This document shows positions 43,121 to 50,420 of a stretch of 64,000 nt of DNA, piece by piece. Source of the stretch: Gordonia westfalica (lineage in GTDB: Bacteria; Actinomycetota; Actinomycetes; Mycobacteriales; Mycobacteriaceae); contig NZ_FNLM01000036.1 in the NCBI RefSeq assembly GCF_900105725.1, positions 310,001 through 374,000 on the forward strand. Reading direction: 5' to 3'. A program made the position numbers and the translations under genes. The stretch's first letter is position 1, and each line of letters begins with the position of its first letter. Below the pieces are notes generated by a model. The model searched no databases, was not told the origin of the DNA, and saw nothing but the letters and a program-made list of their open reading frames with translations.

Positions 43121-43229
43121 CTCGCTCCCTGAGGTGCGAGGAGCGATAGCGACGAGCCTCGAAGGGCCTGATGAGAGATTCTCGCCAGGCCCTTCGTGAC
43201 GCTCGCAAGCTCGCTCCTCAGGGAGCGAG
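43121..43229. repeat. Long imperfect inverted repeat (arms ~45-50 bp) between convergent genes
   Basis: The left arm (43121-43170) starts CTCGCTCCCTGAGG and ends GAAGGGCCTG; the right arm (43185-43229) starts CAGGCCCTTCG and ends CCTCAGGGAGCGAG. The outer 14 and inner ~10 bases pair perfectly, the middle imperfectly. Sequences of this kind (CCTCGAAGGGCC with CTCAGGGAGCG) recur between genes in mycolic-acid actinobacteria. The 184-bp gap holds no gene. Confidence 0.7.
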
Positions 43230-43272
43230 TAGCAGCTGCGCTGGCTCGCTTCTCAGGAGCGCGGGGTTGCGT

Positions 43273-44163
43273 TCAGGAGAGGGTGCGCAGCACCGCCACC
43301 GCTCGGTCGATGAGCGGGGTTCGACGGGCCGCGGCGTATGCGGCCGCGAGGTCGACGTGGTCGATCGGTGCGGCAAGCGGCCGGTAGACGACGCCGGCCA
43401 CTCCGAGTGCGGAGGTCGGCTCGGGCACGATCGCCACTCCGAGCCCGGCCGCGACCAGCGTCACCAGCGTCGAGGTCTCCTCGACCTCGTGACGGATCAG
43501 TGGCACGAAGCCTGCGCGCTCCGCCGCTGCGGCGAGGACCCCGCTGAGCACTGATCGCCCGCCGCCCACATGCGAGATGAAGTCCTCTCCCCGGAGCTGT
43601 GCGATCGCGACCGGCTGGTCTTCGGGGGTCGCGGTGAGTGGATGGTCGGCCGGAAGCGCGACGATCAGGCGGTCCTTCCGGATGGACTCGACGTGCAGAC
43701 CGCGTGTCTCCACGGGCATGCGGAGCAGGGCCAGGTCGATGTCGCCCGACTCCAGTGCTGCTATCTGTTCGGGCGCGAGCATCTCGCCCCGGACGCTGAC
43801 ATCCACATCCGGCAGCTCGTTGCGCAGTGCGCGCACGAAGCGAGGGAGCAGCGAGTAGGTCGCCGATCCTACGCAACCGATCGCGAGGTTGCCCTGCCGG
43901 CCGTCGGCGATGCGCTGTGCGCGGCGGGCGGCGGCGTCGACGGAGTCGAGGATCGCGACCGCCTGCCGGAGATAGTCCTCGCCTGCGGCGGTCAGTTCGA
44001 CGCGCCGCGTCGACCGGACGAGCAGTGCGACGCCGAGTTCGTCCTCGAGTTGGCGGATCTGCTGGGACAGCGGCGGCTGGGCGATGTGCAGACGTTGAGC
44101 CGCGCGGCCGAAGTGCAGTTCCTCGGCGACCGCGCAGAAGTACCGTAGGTGGCGCAGCTCCAT
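43273..44163 (-). CDS. LysR-family regulator of the 3-oxoadipate operon
   Basis: This 296-residue LysR protein starts MELRHLRYFCAVAEELHFGRAAQRLHIAQPPLSQQIRQLE, the CatR/BenM/PcaQ-like HTH, and has a substrate domain with THVTLVAAGLGVAIVP-type core (TLVTLVAAGLGVAIVPEP). ATG 44163 gives the standard start; ATG 44172 is possible. It is divergent from the thiolase-pcaD-pcaIJ operon, with an LTTR-type inverted repeat between them. It probably activates that operon in response to muconate or 3-oxoadipate. Confidence 0.85.
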   Translation of the reverse strand: MELRHLRYFCAVAEELHFGRAAQRLHIAQPPLSQQIRQLEDELGVALLVRSTRRVELTAAGEDYLRQAVAILDSVDAAARRAQRIADGRQGNLAIGCVGSATYSLLPRFVRALRNELPDVDVSVRGEMLAPEQIAALESGDIDLALLRMPVETRGLHVESIRKDRLIVALPADHPLTATPEDQPVAIAQLRGEDFISHVGGGRSVLSGVLAAAAERAGFVPLIRHEVEETSTLVTLVAAGLGVAIVPEPTSALGVAGVVYRPLAAPIDHVDLAAAYAAARRTPLIDRAVAVLRTLS

Positions 44164-44180
44164 GCGGGCCATCCTACCGA

Positions 44181-44201
44181 TTGATACTCCTGATATATCA
44201 A
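44181..44201. promoter_or_regulatory. LysR-type binding site (TTGATA-N9-TATCAA)
   Basis: TTGATA (44181-44186) and TATCAA (44196-44201) form an inverted repeat containing the T-N11-A pattern of LysR operators. It lies nine bases beyond the LysR alternative start and about 55 bp before the thiolase ATG, placed for both autoregulation and activation. Confidence 0.55.
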
Positions 44202-44254
44202 AGGCGGGCAAATGGATACTTCTCCATATCGCTGCAGGTCCCTAGGCTGGTTGC

Positions 44255-45490
44255 ATGGCATCTTCGAGCACCGCGGACACCGACATCGTCATCTGTTCAC
44301 CCCTGCGTACCCCCGTCGGGCGTATGGGAGGAGCGTTGTCCTCGGTGCCGGTGACCCGCCTGGCCACCGACCTGCTGAAGGAACTGACCACCCGCACCGG
44401 ACTCGGCGAGGGCGACATCGACGACGTCATCCTCGGACAGGGATATGCGAGTGGTGAATCGCCGGCCCTCGGCCGGATCGCCGCACTCGACGCCGGGCTG
44501 GGTGTCGGCGTCCCCGGCATGCAGGTCGACCGCCGATGCGGCTCGGGACTGCAGGCCATCCTGACCGCGGCGTCGTCGGTGGCGACCGGTGGCGCGCGGC
44601 TGGTGGTCGCCGGTGGTGCCGAGTCGATGTCGAATGTCGAGCACTACGCACTCGGGCTGCGCTCGGGGATCAAGCAGGGCGGTGTCGAGCTGATGGATCG
44701 CCTCGACCGCGGTCGGCTCACCGCGGGCGGCGAATCCCACCCGGTGCCCGGCGGCATGATCGAGACCGCCGAGAACCTGCGCGCGAAGTACGGCATCTCC
44801 CGCGCCGACCAGGACGAGTACGCCGCACGGTCACATCATCGGGCCGTCGCCGCCCACGAGGAGGGCCGCTTCGACGACGAACTCGTCCCGGTCACGATCC
44901 CCGGACGACGCGGCAAGCCCGACACCGTCGTCGACCGCGACGAGCACCCGCGAGCCGATGCCACCGCCGAATCGCTCGGCAAGCTCCGTCCCATCCGGCT
45001 CGAGCTCGACGCGGACTCCACGGTCACGGCGGGCAATGCCTCCGGGCAGAACGACGGCGCGGCCATGTGTGTGGTGACGACCCGCGCGGAGGCGCGTCGT
45101 CGTGGCCTGGAACCGCTTCTCGCCCTGCGCTCCTGGGCTATCACCGGCTGCGAGCCGGAGACCATGGGCATCGGCCCCGTCAGTGCCACCGCAGCCGCTC
45201 TCGACCGTGCCGAGCTCACCCTCGACGAGATCGACCTGATCGAGCTCAACGAGGCTTTCGCCGCACAGGTTCTCGCCTGCCTCGACGAATGGAAGATCGA
45301 CGCCGGCGATGAACGCCTGAACCCCAACGGCTCCGGTATCTCCCTGGGCCATCCGATCGGTGCGACCGGCGGCCGCATCCTCGCCACCGCCGCCTACGAG
45401 GCCCGCCGCCGCGAGGCGCGGCACGTCCTGGAGACGATGTGCATCGGCGGAGGCCAGGGCCTTGCCGCGATCTTCGAGGCCACCCGATGA
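44255..45490 (+). CDS. Thiolase, probable 3-oxoadipyl-CoA thiolase by context
   Basis: This 411-residue thiolase has the acyl-accepting Cys in MQVDRRCGSGLQAI, the motif NEAFAAQ, His in LGHPIGATGGR and the second Cys in TMCIGGGQGLA. Its GHPIGATG motif is of the acetyl-CoA acetyltransferase type rather than the GHPLGMSG of classical PcaF. Position decides the role: it is the first gene of an operon with pcaD, pcaI and pcaJ, so it likely cleaves 3-oxoadipyl-CoA to succinyl-CoA and acetyl-CoA. It overlaps pcaD by four bases. Confidence 0.8.
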   Translation: MASSSTADTDIVICSPLRTPVGRMGGALSSVPVTRLATDLLKELTTRTGLGEGDIDDVILGQGYASGESPALGRIAALDAGLGVGVPGMQVDRRCGSGLQAILTAASSVATGGARLVVAGGAESMSNVEHYALGLRSGIKQGGVELMDRLDRGRLTAGGESHPVPGGMIETAENLRAKYGISRADQDEYAARSHHRAVAAHEEGRFDDELVPVTIPGRRGKPDTVVDRDEHPRADATAESLGKLRPIRLELDADSTVTAGNASGQNDGAAMCVVTTRAEARRRGLEPLLALRSWAITGCEPETMGIGPVSATAAALDRAELTLDEIDLIELNEAFAAQVLACLDEWKIDAGDERLNPNGSGISLGHPIGATGGRILATAAYEARRREARHVLETMCIGGGQGLAAIFEATR

Positions 45491-46272
45491 GCGCCGTCGA
45501 AGTCCGCCCGGTGCAGGTGCACGCCGTGGTTTCCGGACGTGCCGACGGACCCGCAGTGGTGCTGTCGAACTCGCTCGGGTCCACACACCGCATGTGGGAT
45601 GCGCAGCTGGCCGCACTCGAGGAGCGGTTTCGGGTGGTCCGCTACGACACCCGGGGTCATGGGGAGTCGCCGGTGCCGGAGGGGCCCTACACGATCGACG
45701 ACCTCGCCGACGACGTCATCGCGCTGCTCGACCGCCTCGACATCGAACGCGCCCATCTCGTGGGTCTCTCGCTCGGCGGCATGACCATGATGCGGGTCGC
45801 CGCCCGAAACCCCGAGCGGGTCAACCGGATCGCGCTGCTCTGCACGGGAGCCCAGCTCCCGCCGCGGGAGGCCTGGCTCGACCGGGCCGCCACGGTGCGG
45901 GCGAACGGGACCGGGGCCGTGGCCGAATCCGTCGTACAGCGATGGTTCACGCCCGAATACCTGAGCACTTACGGCAGTTCGCGGACGTTCCACGAGAACA
46001 TGGTCGCGGCGACCCCGGCCGAGGGTTATGCGTCGTGCTGTGAGGTCATCGCCGAGATGGACCTCCGGGACGACCTGTCGTCCATCGCCGCACCGACGCT
46101 GGCCATCGCGGGCGCCGACGACCCGGCCACCCCGCCGGCGAAGCTCGAGGAGATCGCCGACAACGTGCAGCAGGGCCGCCTGCTCGTCGTGCCCGACTCG
46201 GCTCACCTGGCCAACGCCCAGCAACCCGACATCATCAACCCCGCACTCATCGAACATCTGGAGCAACAATGA
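45487..46272 (+). CDS. pcaD: 3-oxoadipate enol-lactonase
   Basis: This 261-residue alpha/beta hydrolase has oxyanion SNSLGSTHRMWD, nucleophile Ser in HLVGLSLGGMTMM, Asp in IAGADDPATPP and His in PDSAHLANAQQP, all as in PcaD. It hydrolyses 3-oxoadipate enol-lactone. In many actinobacteria PcaD is fused to the decarboxylase PcaC (PcaL); here it is free, which suits a catechol-only branch. It is joined to its neighbours by ATGA overlaps at both ends. Confidence 0.88.
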   Translation: MSAVEVRPVQVHAVVSGRADGPAVVLSNSLGSTHRMWDAQLAALEERFRVVRYDTRGHGESPVPEGPYTIDDLADDVIALLDRLDIERAHLVGLSLGGMTMMRVAARNPERVNRIALLCTGAQLPPREAWLDRAATVRANGTGAVAESVVQRWFTPEYLSTYGSSRTFHENMVAATPAEGYASCCEVIAEMDLRDDLSSIAAPTLAIAGADDPATPPAKLEEIADNVQQGRLLVVPDSAHLANAQQPDIINPALIEHLEQQ

Positions 46273-47051
46273 GTTACGACAAGCGCGCCGCGTCGGCCGC
46301 CGATGCCGTCGCCGACATCCCCGACGGTGCGAGTCTCGCCGTGGGCGGTTTCGGTCTCGCCGGCATCCCCGGCTTCCTCATCGACGCCCTCCTCGCGCAG
46401 GGGGCGAAGAACCTCACGATCGTCTCCAACAACTGCGGCGTCGACGGCGCGGGTCTCGGTCTGTTGCTCGAGAATCGGCGCATCGACAAGGTGATCGCCT
46501 CCTACATCGGCGAGAACAAGGAATTCGGCCGGCAGTTCCTCTCCGGTGAGGTCACCGTCGAACTGACCCCGCAGGGCACCCTCGCCGAGCGGATGCGCGC
46601 CGGGGGCAGCGGAATCGGAGCGTTCTTCACCCCCACCGGTGTGGGAACCCTCGTCGAGGAGGGCGGCCTGCCGTGGCGGTACAACGCCGACGGCACCGTC
46701 GCCGAGGCCTCCCCGCCCAAGGAGGTCCGCACGTTCAACGGCACGCCGATGGTGCTCGAGGAAGCGATCGTCACCGACTACGCGCTGGTTCGCGCCGCCG
46801 TCGCCGACAAGGCCGGAAACTGCCGGTTCCACGCCGCGGCACGCAATTTCAATCCGCCGGCCGCGATGTCGGGCCGCACGACGATCGTCGAGGCGGAGAA
46901 GGTCGTGGAGGTCGGTGAGCTCGGACCCGACGAGATCCACCTGCCCGGCATCTTCGTCAAACGCATCGTCGAGCTGACGCCGGAACAGGCCGCGCGCAAG
47001 GGGATCGAGAAGCGCACCATCCGCGAACGCCCGACCGCCGTCACGGCATAG
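46269..47051 (+). CDS. pcaI: 3-oxoadipate CoA-transferase subunit A
   Basis: This 260-residue class I CoA-transferase alpha subunit has [46 protein letters not shown] (the GGFG loop) and [18 protein letters not shown]. It forms the A2B2 enzyme with PcaJ, transferring CoA from succinyl-CoA to 3-oxoadipate. ATG 46269 overlaps the pcaD stop. It could also be annotated as an acetoacetate transferase (ScoA); the operon favours PcaI. Confidence 0.88.
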   Translation: MSYDKRAASAADAVADIPDGASLAVGGFGLAGIPGFLIDALLAQGAKNLTIVSNNCGVDGAGLGLLLENRRIDKVIASYIGENKEFGRQFLSGEVTVELTPQGTLAERMRAGGSGIGAFFTPTGVGTLVEEGGLPWRYNADGTVAEASPPKEVRTFNGTPMVLEEAIVTDYALVRAAVADKAGNCRFHAAARNFNPPAAMSGRTTIVEAEKVVEVGELGPDEIHLPGIFVKRIVELTPEQAARKGIEKRTIRERPTAVTA

Positions 47052-47056
47052 GAGAC

Positions 47057-47743
47057 ATGACAATGACCTGGAATCGCAACGAGATGGCCGCCCGCGCAGC
47101 GAAAGAGCTGACCCGCGGCGACTACGTCAACCTGGGCATCGGTCTGCCGACCATGATCCCAGACCACATGCCCGACGATTCGGGGATCTTCCTGCATGCC
47201 GAGAACGGAATTCTCGGCGTCGGTCCCTTCCCGTACGACGACGAGGTCGATCCCGACCTCATCAACGCGGGCAAGCAGACCGTGTCGGTGCTGCCCGGCG
47301 CGTCGTACTTCGACTCCGCCACCAGTTTCGCGATGATCCGCGGCGGGCACGTCGACGTCGCGGTCCTCGGCGGCATGCAGGTCGCCATGAACGGTGACCT
47401 CGCCAACTGGATGGTTCCCGGTGCGCTCGTCAAGGGCATCGGCGGTGCCATGGACCTCGTCAACGGCGCAGGCAAGGTGATCGTCCTGATGGAGCACGTC
47501 ACCAAGAAGGGGGAGCCGAAGCTCCTCGAGCACTGCGCCCTGCCGCTGACCGGCCGGAACGTGGTGAGCCGGGTCATCACCGACCTCGGCGTGTTCGATG
47601 TCGCCGGGACAGGTTTCGAGGTCGTGGAGCTCGCGCCGGGCGTCGACTTCGGGATGGTCGTCGAGAAGACCGGGGCGCCCCTGGTCGATCAGCGTCGGGA
47701 GGCGGCCAGCTCCGCACGTGATCGCAGCCCGAGCTTGGCGTAG
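47057..47743 (+). CDS. pcaJ: 3-oxoadipate CoA-transferase subunit B
   Basis: This 228-residue beta subunit carries the catalytic glutamate in [15 protein letters not shown], plus [41 protein letters not shown] 47057 follows GGAGA; ATG 47063 is also possible. The last ~18 codons ([17 protein letters not shown]) are unlike the family and overlap the 3' end of the opposing LuxR gene by 55 bases, so the C-terminus runs past the usual end. Confidence 0.88.
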   Translation: MTMTWNRNEMAARAAKELTRGDYVNLGIGLPTMIPDHMPDDSGIFLHAENGILGVGPFPYDDEVDPDLINAGKQTVSVLPGASYFDSATSFAMIRGGHVDVAVLGGMQVAMNGDLANWMVPGALVKGIGGAMDLVNGAGKVIVLMEHVTKKGEPKLLEHCALPLTGRNVVSRVITDLGVFDVAGTGFEVVELAPGVDFGMVVEKTGAPLVDQRREAASSARDRSPSLA

Positions 47744-50376
47744 ATCCGCGTCAGGTGGTACTGCACCGTCTTGGGTGAGATGAACAGTTCGGCCGCCACC
47801 TCGCGGTTCGAGAGGCCTCGTGCCACCAGCGAGGTCACCGCCTCCTCCTGCGGGGTGAGCTCGGCGGCATCCTTTGTGGCGCCGTGGGTCTCCACGCGTG
47901 AGGTCGCCATCCCGCCGGCCTTCAGCTCGCGGTCACAACGCTCGACGTAGGTGTTCGCCCCGAGCGACACGTACAGATCGCGGGCGGTCCCGATGACGGC
48001 GTCGGCGGCGCGCCGTTTACCCGCCCGTCGCAACGTCTGCCCGTAGGCGAAGTTGACCCGCGCCTGGTCGTAGCGGAGTCCGAGGCCGTCGAGCAGTTCG
48101 ATGCCCTCCTCGAATGTCCGACGCGCGCCGTGGATGTCGCCGATCGCACCGAGGTGCCGTCCGCGGGCGTACTTCATCCGGGCCGCCGACGAGCGGTGCC
48201 CGCGTTCCTCTGACCGCTTCCCGTACTCCCGGAGCAGAACGTCGGCCGCATCGTACTGCCCTTCCAGGACAAGGGCGTTCGCGAGTACGTCCACCCAGGG
48301 CCACAAACCCGGCTCGGAGAGTGCGGGGACGCTCTCGGACATCGCCCTCAGCGGTACGAGTATGCGCCGGACCTTCCCGTAATCCGCTGCGGCCTCGGCG
48401 AGTTGGGCTCGTGCCAGCATGTCCGGGATGCGCATGATCTCGTAGTCGCCGATCGACGTGGTGCTCTGGGCGACACTGCGGTGAGCCTCCTCCCAGTCGC
48501 CGCGCAGGGAGTGGATCTGGCTCGACGTCCAGTTGAGCAGCGGGGTGGTCAACGCTATGCCGCTGGTACGTGCCAGCGAGTGGCCGGCGTCCACGTTGCG
48601 CATGGCCTCGTCCCAGTCGCCGGTGAGGAACTGGACCCGCGCCAGCCAGGCCAGCGCCCACATCGAGATCCGCGTCGAACCGCCCAACTGTGCCATCGAC
48701 ACGGCGGTCTCCAGATTGGTTCGTGCGGCATCGATCTCGTCGAGTCCCAGCTGCAGCCACCCGCGGCCCATGATGGCCCGCTGCGCCTGCGCGCCGTACC
48801 GGATTCGTTCGGAGAGGGACTCGTACTCGGCGCGGGCGGCGTCCGGATGCCCTGACCACGCCAACCCGAGTCCGCGGATGACGGCGGCCTCCACCCGGGC
48901 AGCCGAACCGCTTCCGGCCATGTCGATCGCCCGATCTGCCCAGGTGACCAGTTCGGTGCCCTGGCACCGGACGAGATTGTGCAGCACATGGCGTTGCGCG
49001 ATCAGGGCGGCCACGTCGGGCTCGCGATCGAGATTGACGATGCCCCAGGCGCGGTCGAGGCGCAGCTGCGCCTCCGCCGAGCGCCCACGCAGGATGGCCA
49101 GGTAGGCGAGCGTCGCATTGCGCAGCGGTGTTTCGCGCAGACTCTCCACCGTCGGGACGAGTGCACCGGCACCCGTGCAATCACCCGCGGCGAGAAGCGA
49201 ATCCACGGCGAGGGTGACACGGGTGTCGCGCTCGAGCGGATCCGGGGTGAGTCGGCCCGACTGGCGATAGAGCCCGGCGGCCTCCGCCCACGCACCGTCG
49301 GCGCCGCGGGTGCGGGCGAGCTCGGCCAGGTCGTCGGCGAGACCGGCATCGGCCGTCGGGGTGGCGGCCACCCGATGATGGAGCCGGCGGGCGGGGTCGA
49401 CGACCACGTCGGCGGCCCGTCGGTGCGCCTCGCCCACCGCCTTCATCCCCAGGACCTCGAGGATGGCGGCGCGTACCAGGGGAGTGACGATCCGGGGCTG
49501 CGCCTCGGCGGGCGTCAGCGCTCCGTCCGAGGTGACCAGACCGGTGCGTCGTGCGTCGTCGATCGCCTCCAGCGGGTCCTCGACGCCGGCGAGGGTGATG
49601 GCGGTCGAAAGCGGCTCGGCGGCATCGAGGATCGCGAGCGCCTCGATCAGTGCCCGGGCGGGCGTACTTCCCTCCGGGAGGCGCTCGCGCACGGAATCGA
49701 CGACATGCGCGGGGGCGGGGAGTGCAGCGCCGCTGCGCGACCACGTGCCCACCGGTACCTCGTCGAGCAGGGCGACGATGTCACGCGGATTGCCCGACGT
49801 GTGACGGGCCAGTTCCGCCCGCATCGCGGGATGGAGCACGATGCCGCGCTGCTCGGCCAGATCCGCGGTGCCCTGGGCGTCGACTCCCTCGAGCCGCAAC
49901 TCGTCGAACGCCTGGCCCGCGAGACGTGTGCCCGGACGCGCGGTCGTGACGACGACGAGGATGCGGCGCGAACGGTGCTCCCGGATCAGGGTCACCAACG
50001 CGTGCAGAGACGCTTCGTCGGCGAGATCGGCGTCGTCGATCGCCACGAGCACCGGACCATCGGTCGTATCCGTCGCCGCGACCAGGGCATCCACGAGACC
50101 GTCAGCCGGCTCCGACTCGGCGTGATGGTCCTGGAGGAGCTGGCGGATCAGCGAACCCGGAGTGGCGGACTGCCAGGGTGAGACCCTCGCCCACAACGTG
50201 GCACCGGCTCCCGGGGAGGCCAGGTGGTGGTGGACGAGATGAGCGAGCAGCGTCGACTTGCCGGAACCCGGATCCCCGGTGACGGCGAGCAGTTCGGCCC
50301 CTGACACGGCGTGGAGCCGCGACGACAACACCTTTATCTCGCGGTCCCGCCCGACACATGCGGCAGTGACCATCAT
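47689..50376 (-). CDS. LuxR-family ATP-dependent (LAL) regulator, BenR-like
   Basis: This 895-residue STAND/LAL regulator has Walker [10 protein letters not shown] (about residues 34-42), Walker B in [12 protein letters not shown], a long TPR-like helical middle (about 330-800) and a C-terminal LuxR HTH ([52 protein letters not shown]). In Corynebacterium glutamicum the ben operon is activated by a LuxR-type BenR encoded beside it; this gene lies 44 bp after the ben operon on the same strand, so the same role is likely. It should respond to benzoate. Confidence 0.82.
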   Translation of the reverse strand: MMVTAACVGRDREIKVLSSRLHAVSGAELLAVTGDPGSGKSTLLAHLVHHHLASPGAGATLWARVSPWQSATPGSLIRQLLQDHHAESEPADGLVDALVAATDTTDGPVLVAIDDADLADEASLHALVTLIREHRSRRILVVVTTARPGTRLAGQAFDELRLEGVDAQGTADLAEQRGIVLHPAMRAELARHTSGNPRDIVALLDEVPVGTWSRSGAALPAPAHVVDSVRERLPEGSTPARALIEALAILDAAEPLSTAITLAGVEDPLEAIDDARRTGLVTSDGALTPAEAQPRIVTPLVRAAILEVLGMKAVGEAHRRAADVVVDPARRLHHRVAATPTADAGLADDLAELARTRGADGAWAEAAGLYRQSGRLTPDPLERDTRVTLAVDSLLAAGDCTGAGALVPTVESLRETPLRNATLAYLAILRGRSAEAQLRLDRAWGIVNLDREPDVAALIAQRHVLHNLVRCQGTELVTWADRAIDMAGSGSAARVEAAVIRGLGLAWSGHPDAARAEYESLSERIRYGAQAQRAIMGRGWLQLGLDEIDAARTNLETAVSMAQLGGSTRISMWALAWLARVQFLTGDWDEAMRNVDAGHSLARTSGIALTTPLLNWTSSQIHSLRGDWEEAHRSVAQSTTSIGDYEIMRIPDMLARAQLAEAAADYGKVRRILVPLRAMSESVPALSEPGLWPWVDVLANALVLEGQYDAADVLLREYGKRSEERGHRSSAARMKYARGRHLGAIGDIHGARRTFEEGIELLDGLGLRYDQARVNFAYGQTLRRAGKRRAADAVIGTARDLYVSLGANTYVERCDRELKAGGMATSRVETHGATKDAAELTPQEEAVTSLVARGLSNREVAAELFISPKTVQYHLTRIYAKLGLRSRAELAASRR

Positions 50377-50420
50377 CGCTCCATGGTAGGTACCCTCGGC
50401 GACGGCCGCCCCGGGTTGCC

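Noticed and set aside
44255..47743. Acetoacetate/ketone-body operon (ScoAB plus thiolase) as the meaning of the CoA-transferase genes
   Set aside because: The presence of pcaD between thiolase and transferase, translational coupling of thiolase, pcaD and pcaI, and the adjacent ben-cat genes favour the 3-oxoadipate role, although the sequences alone would allow either.
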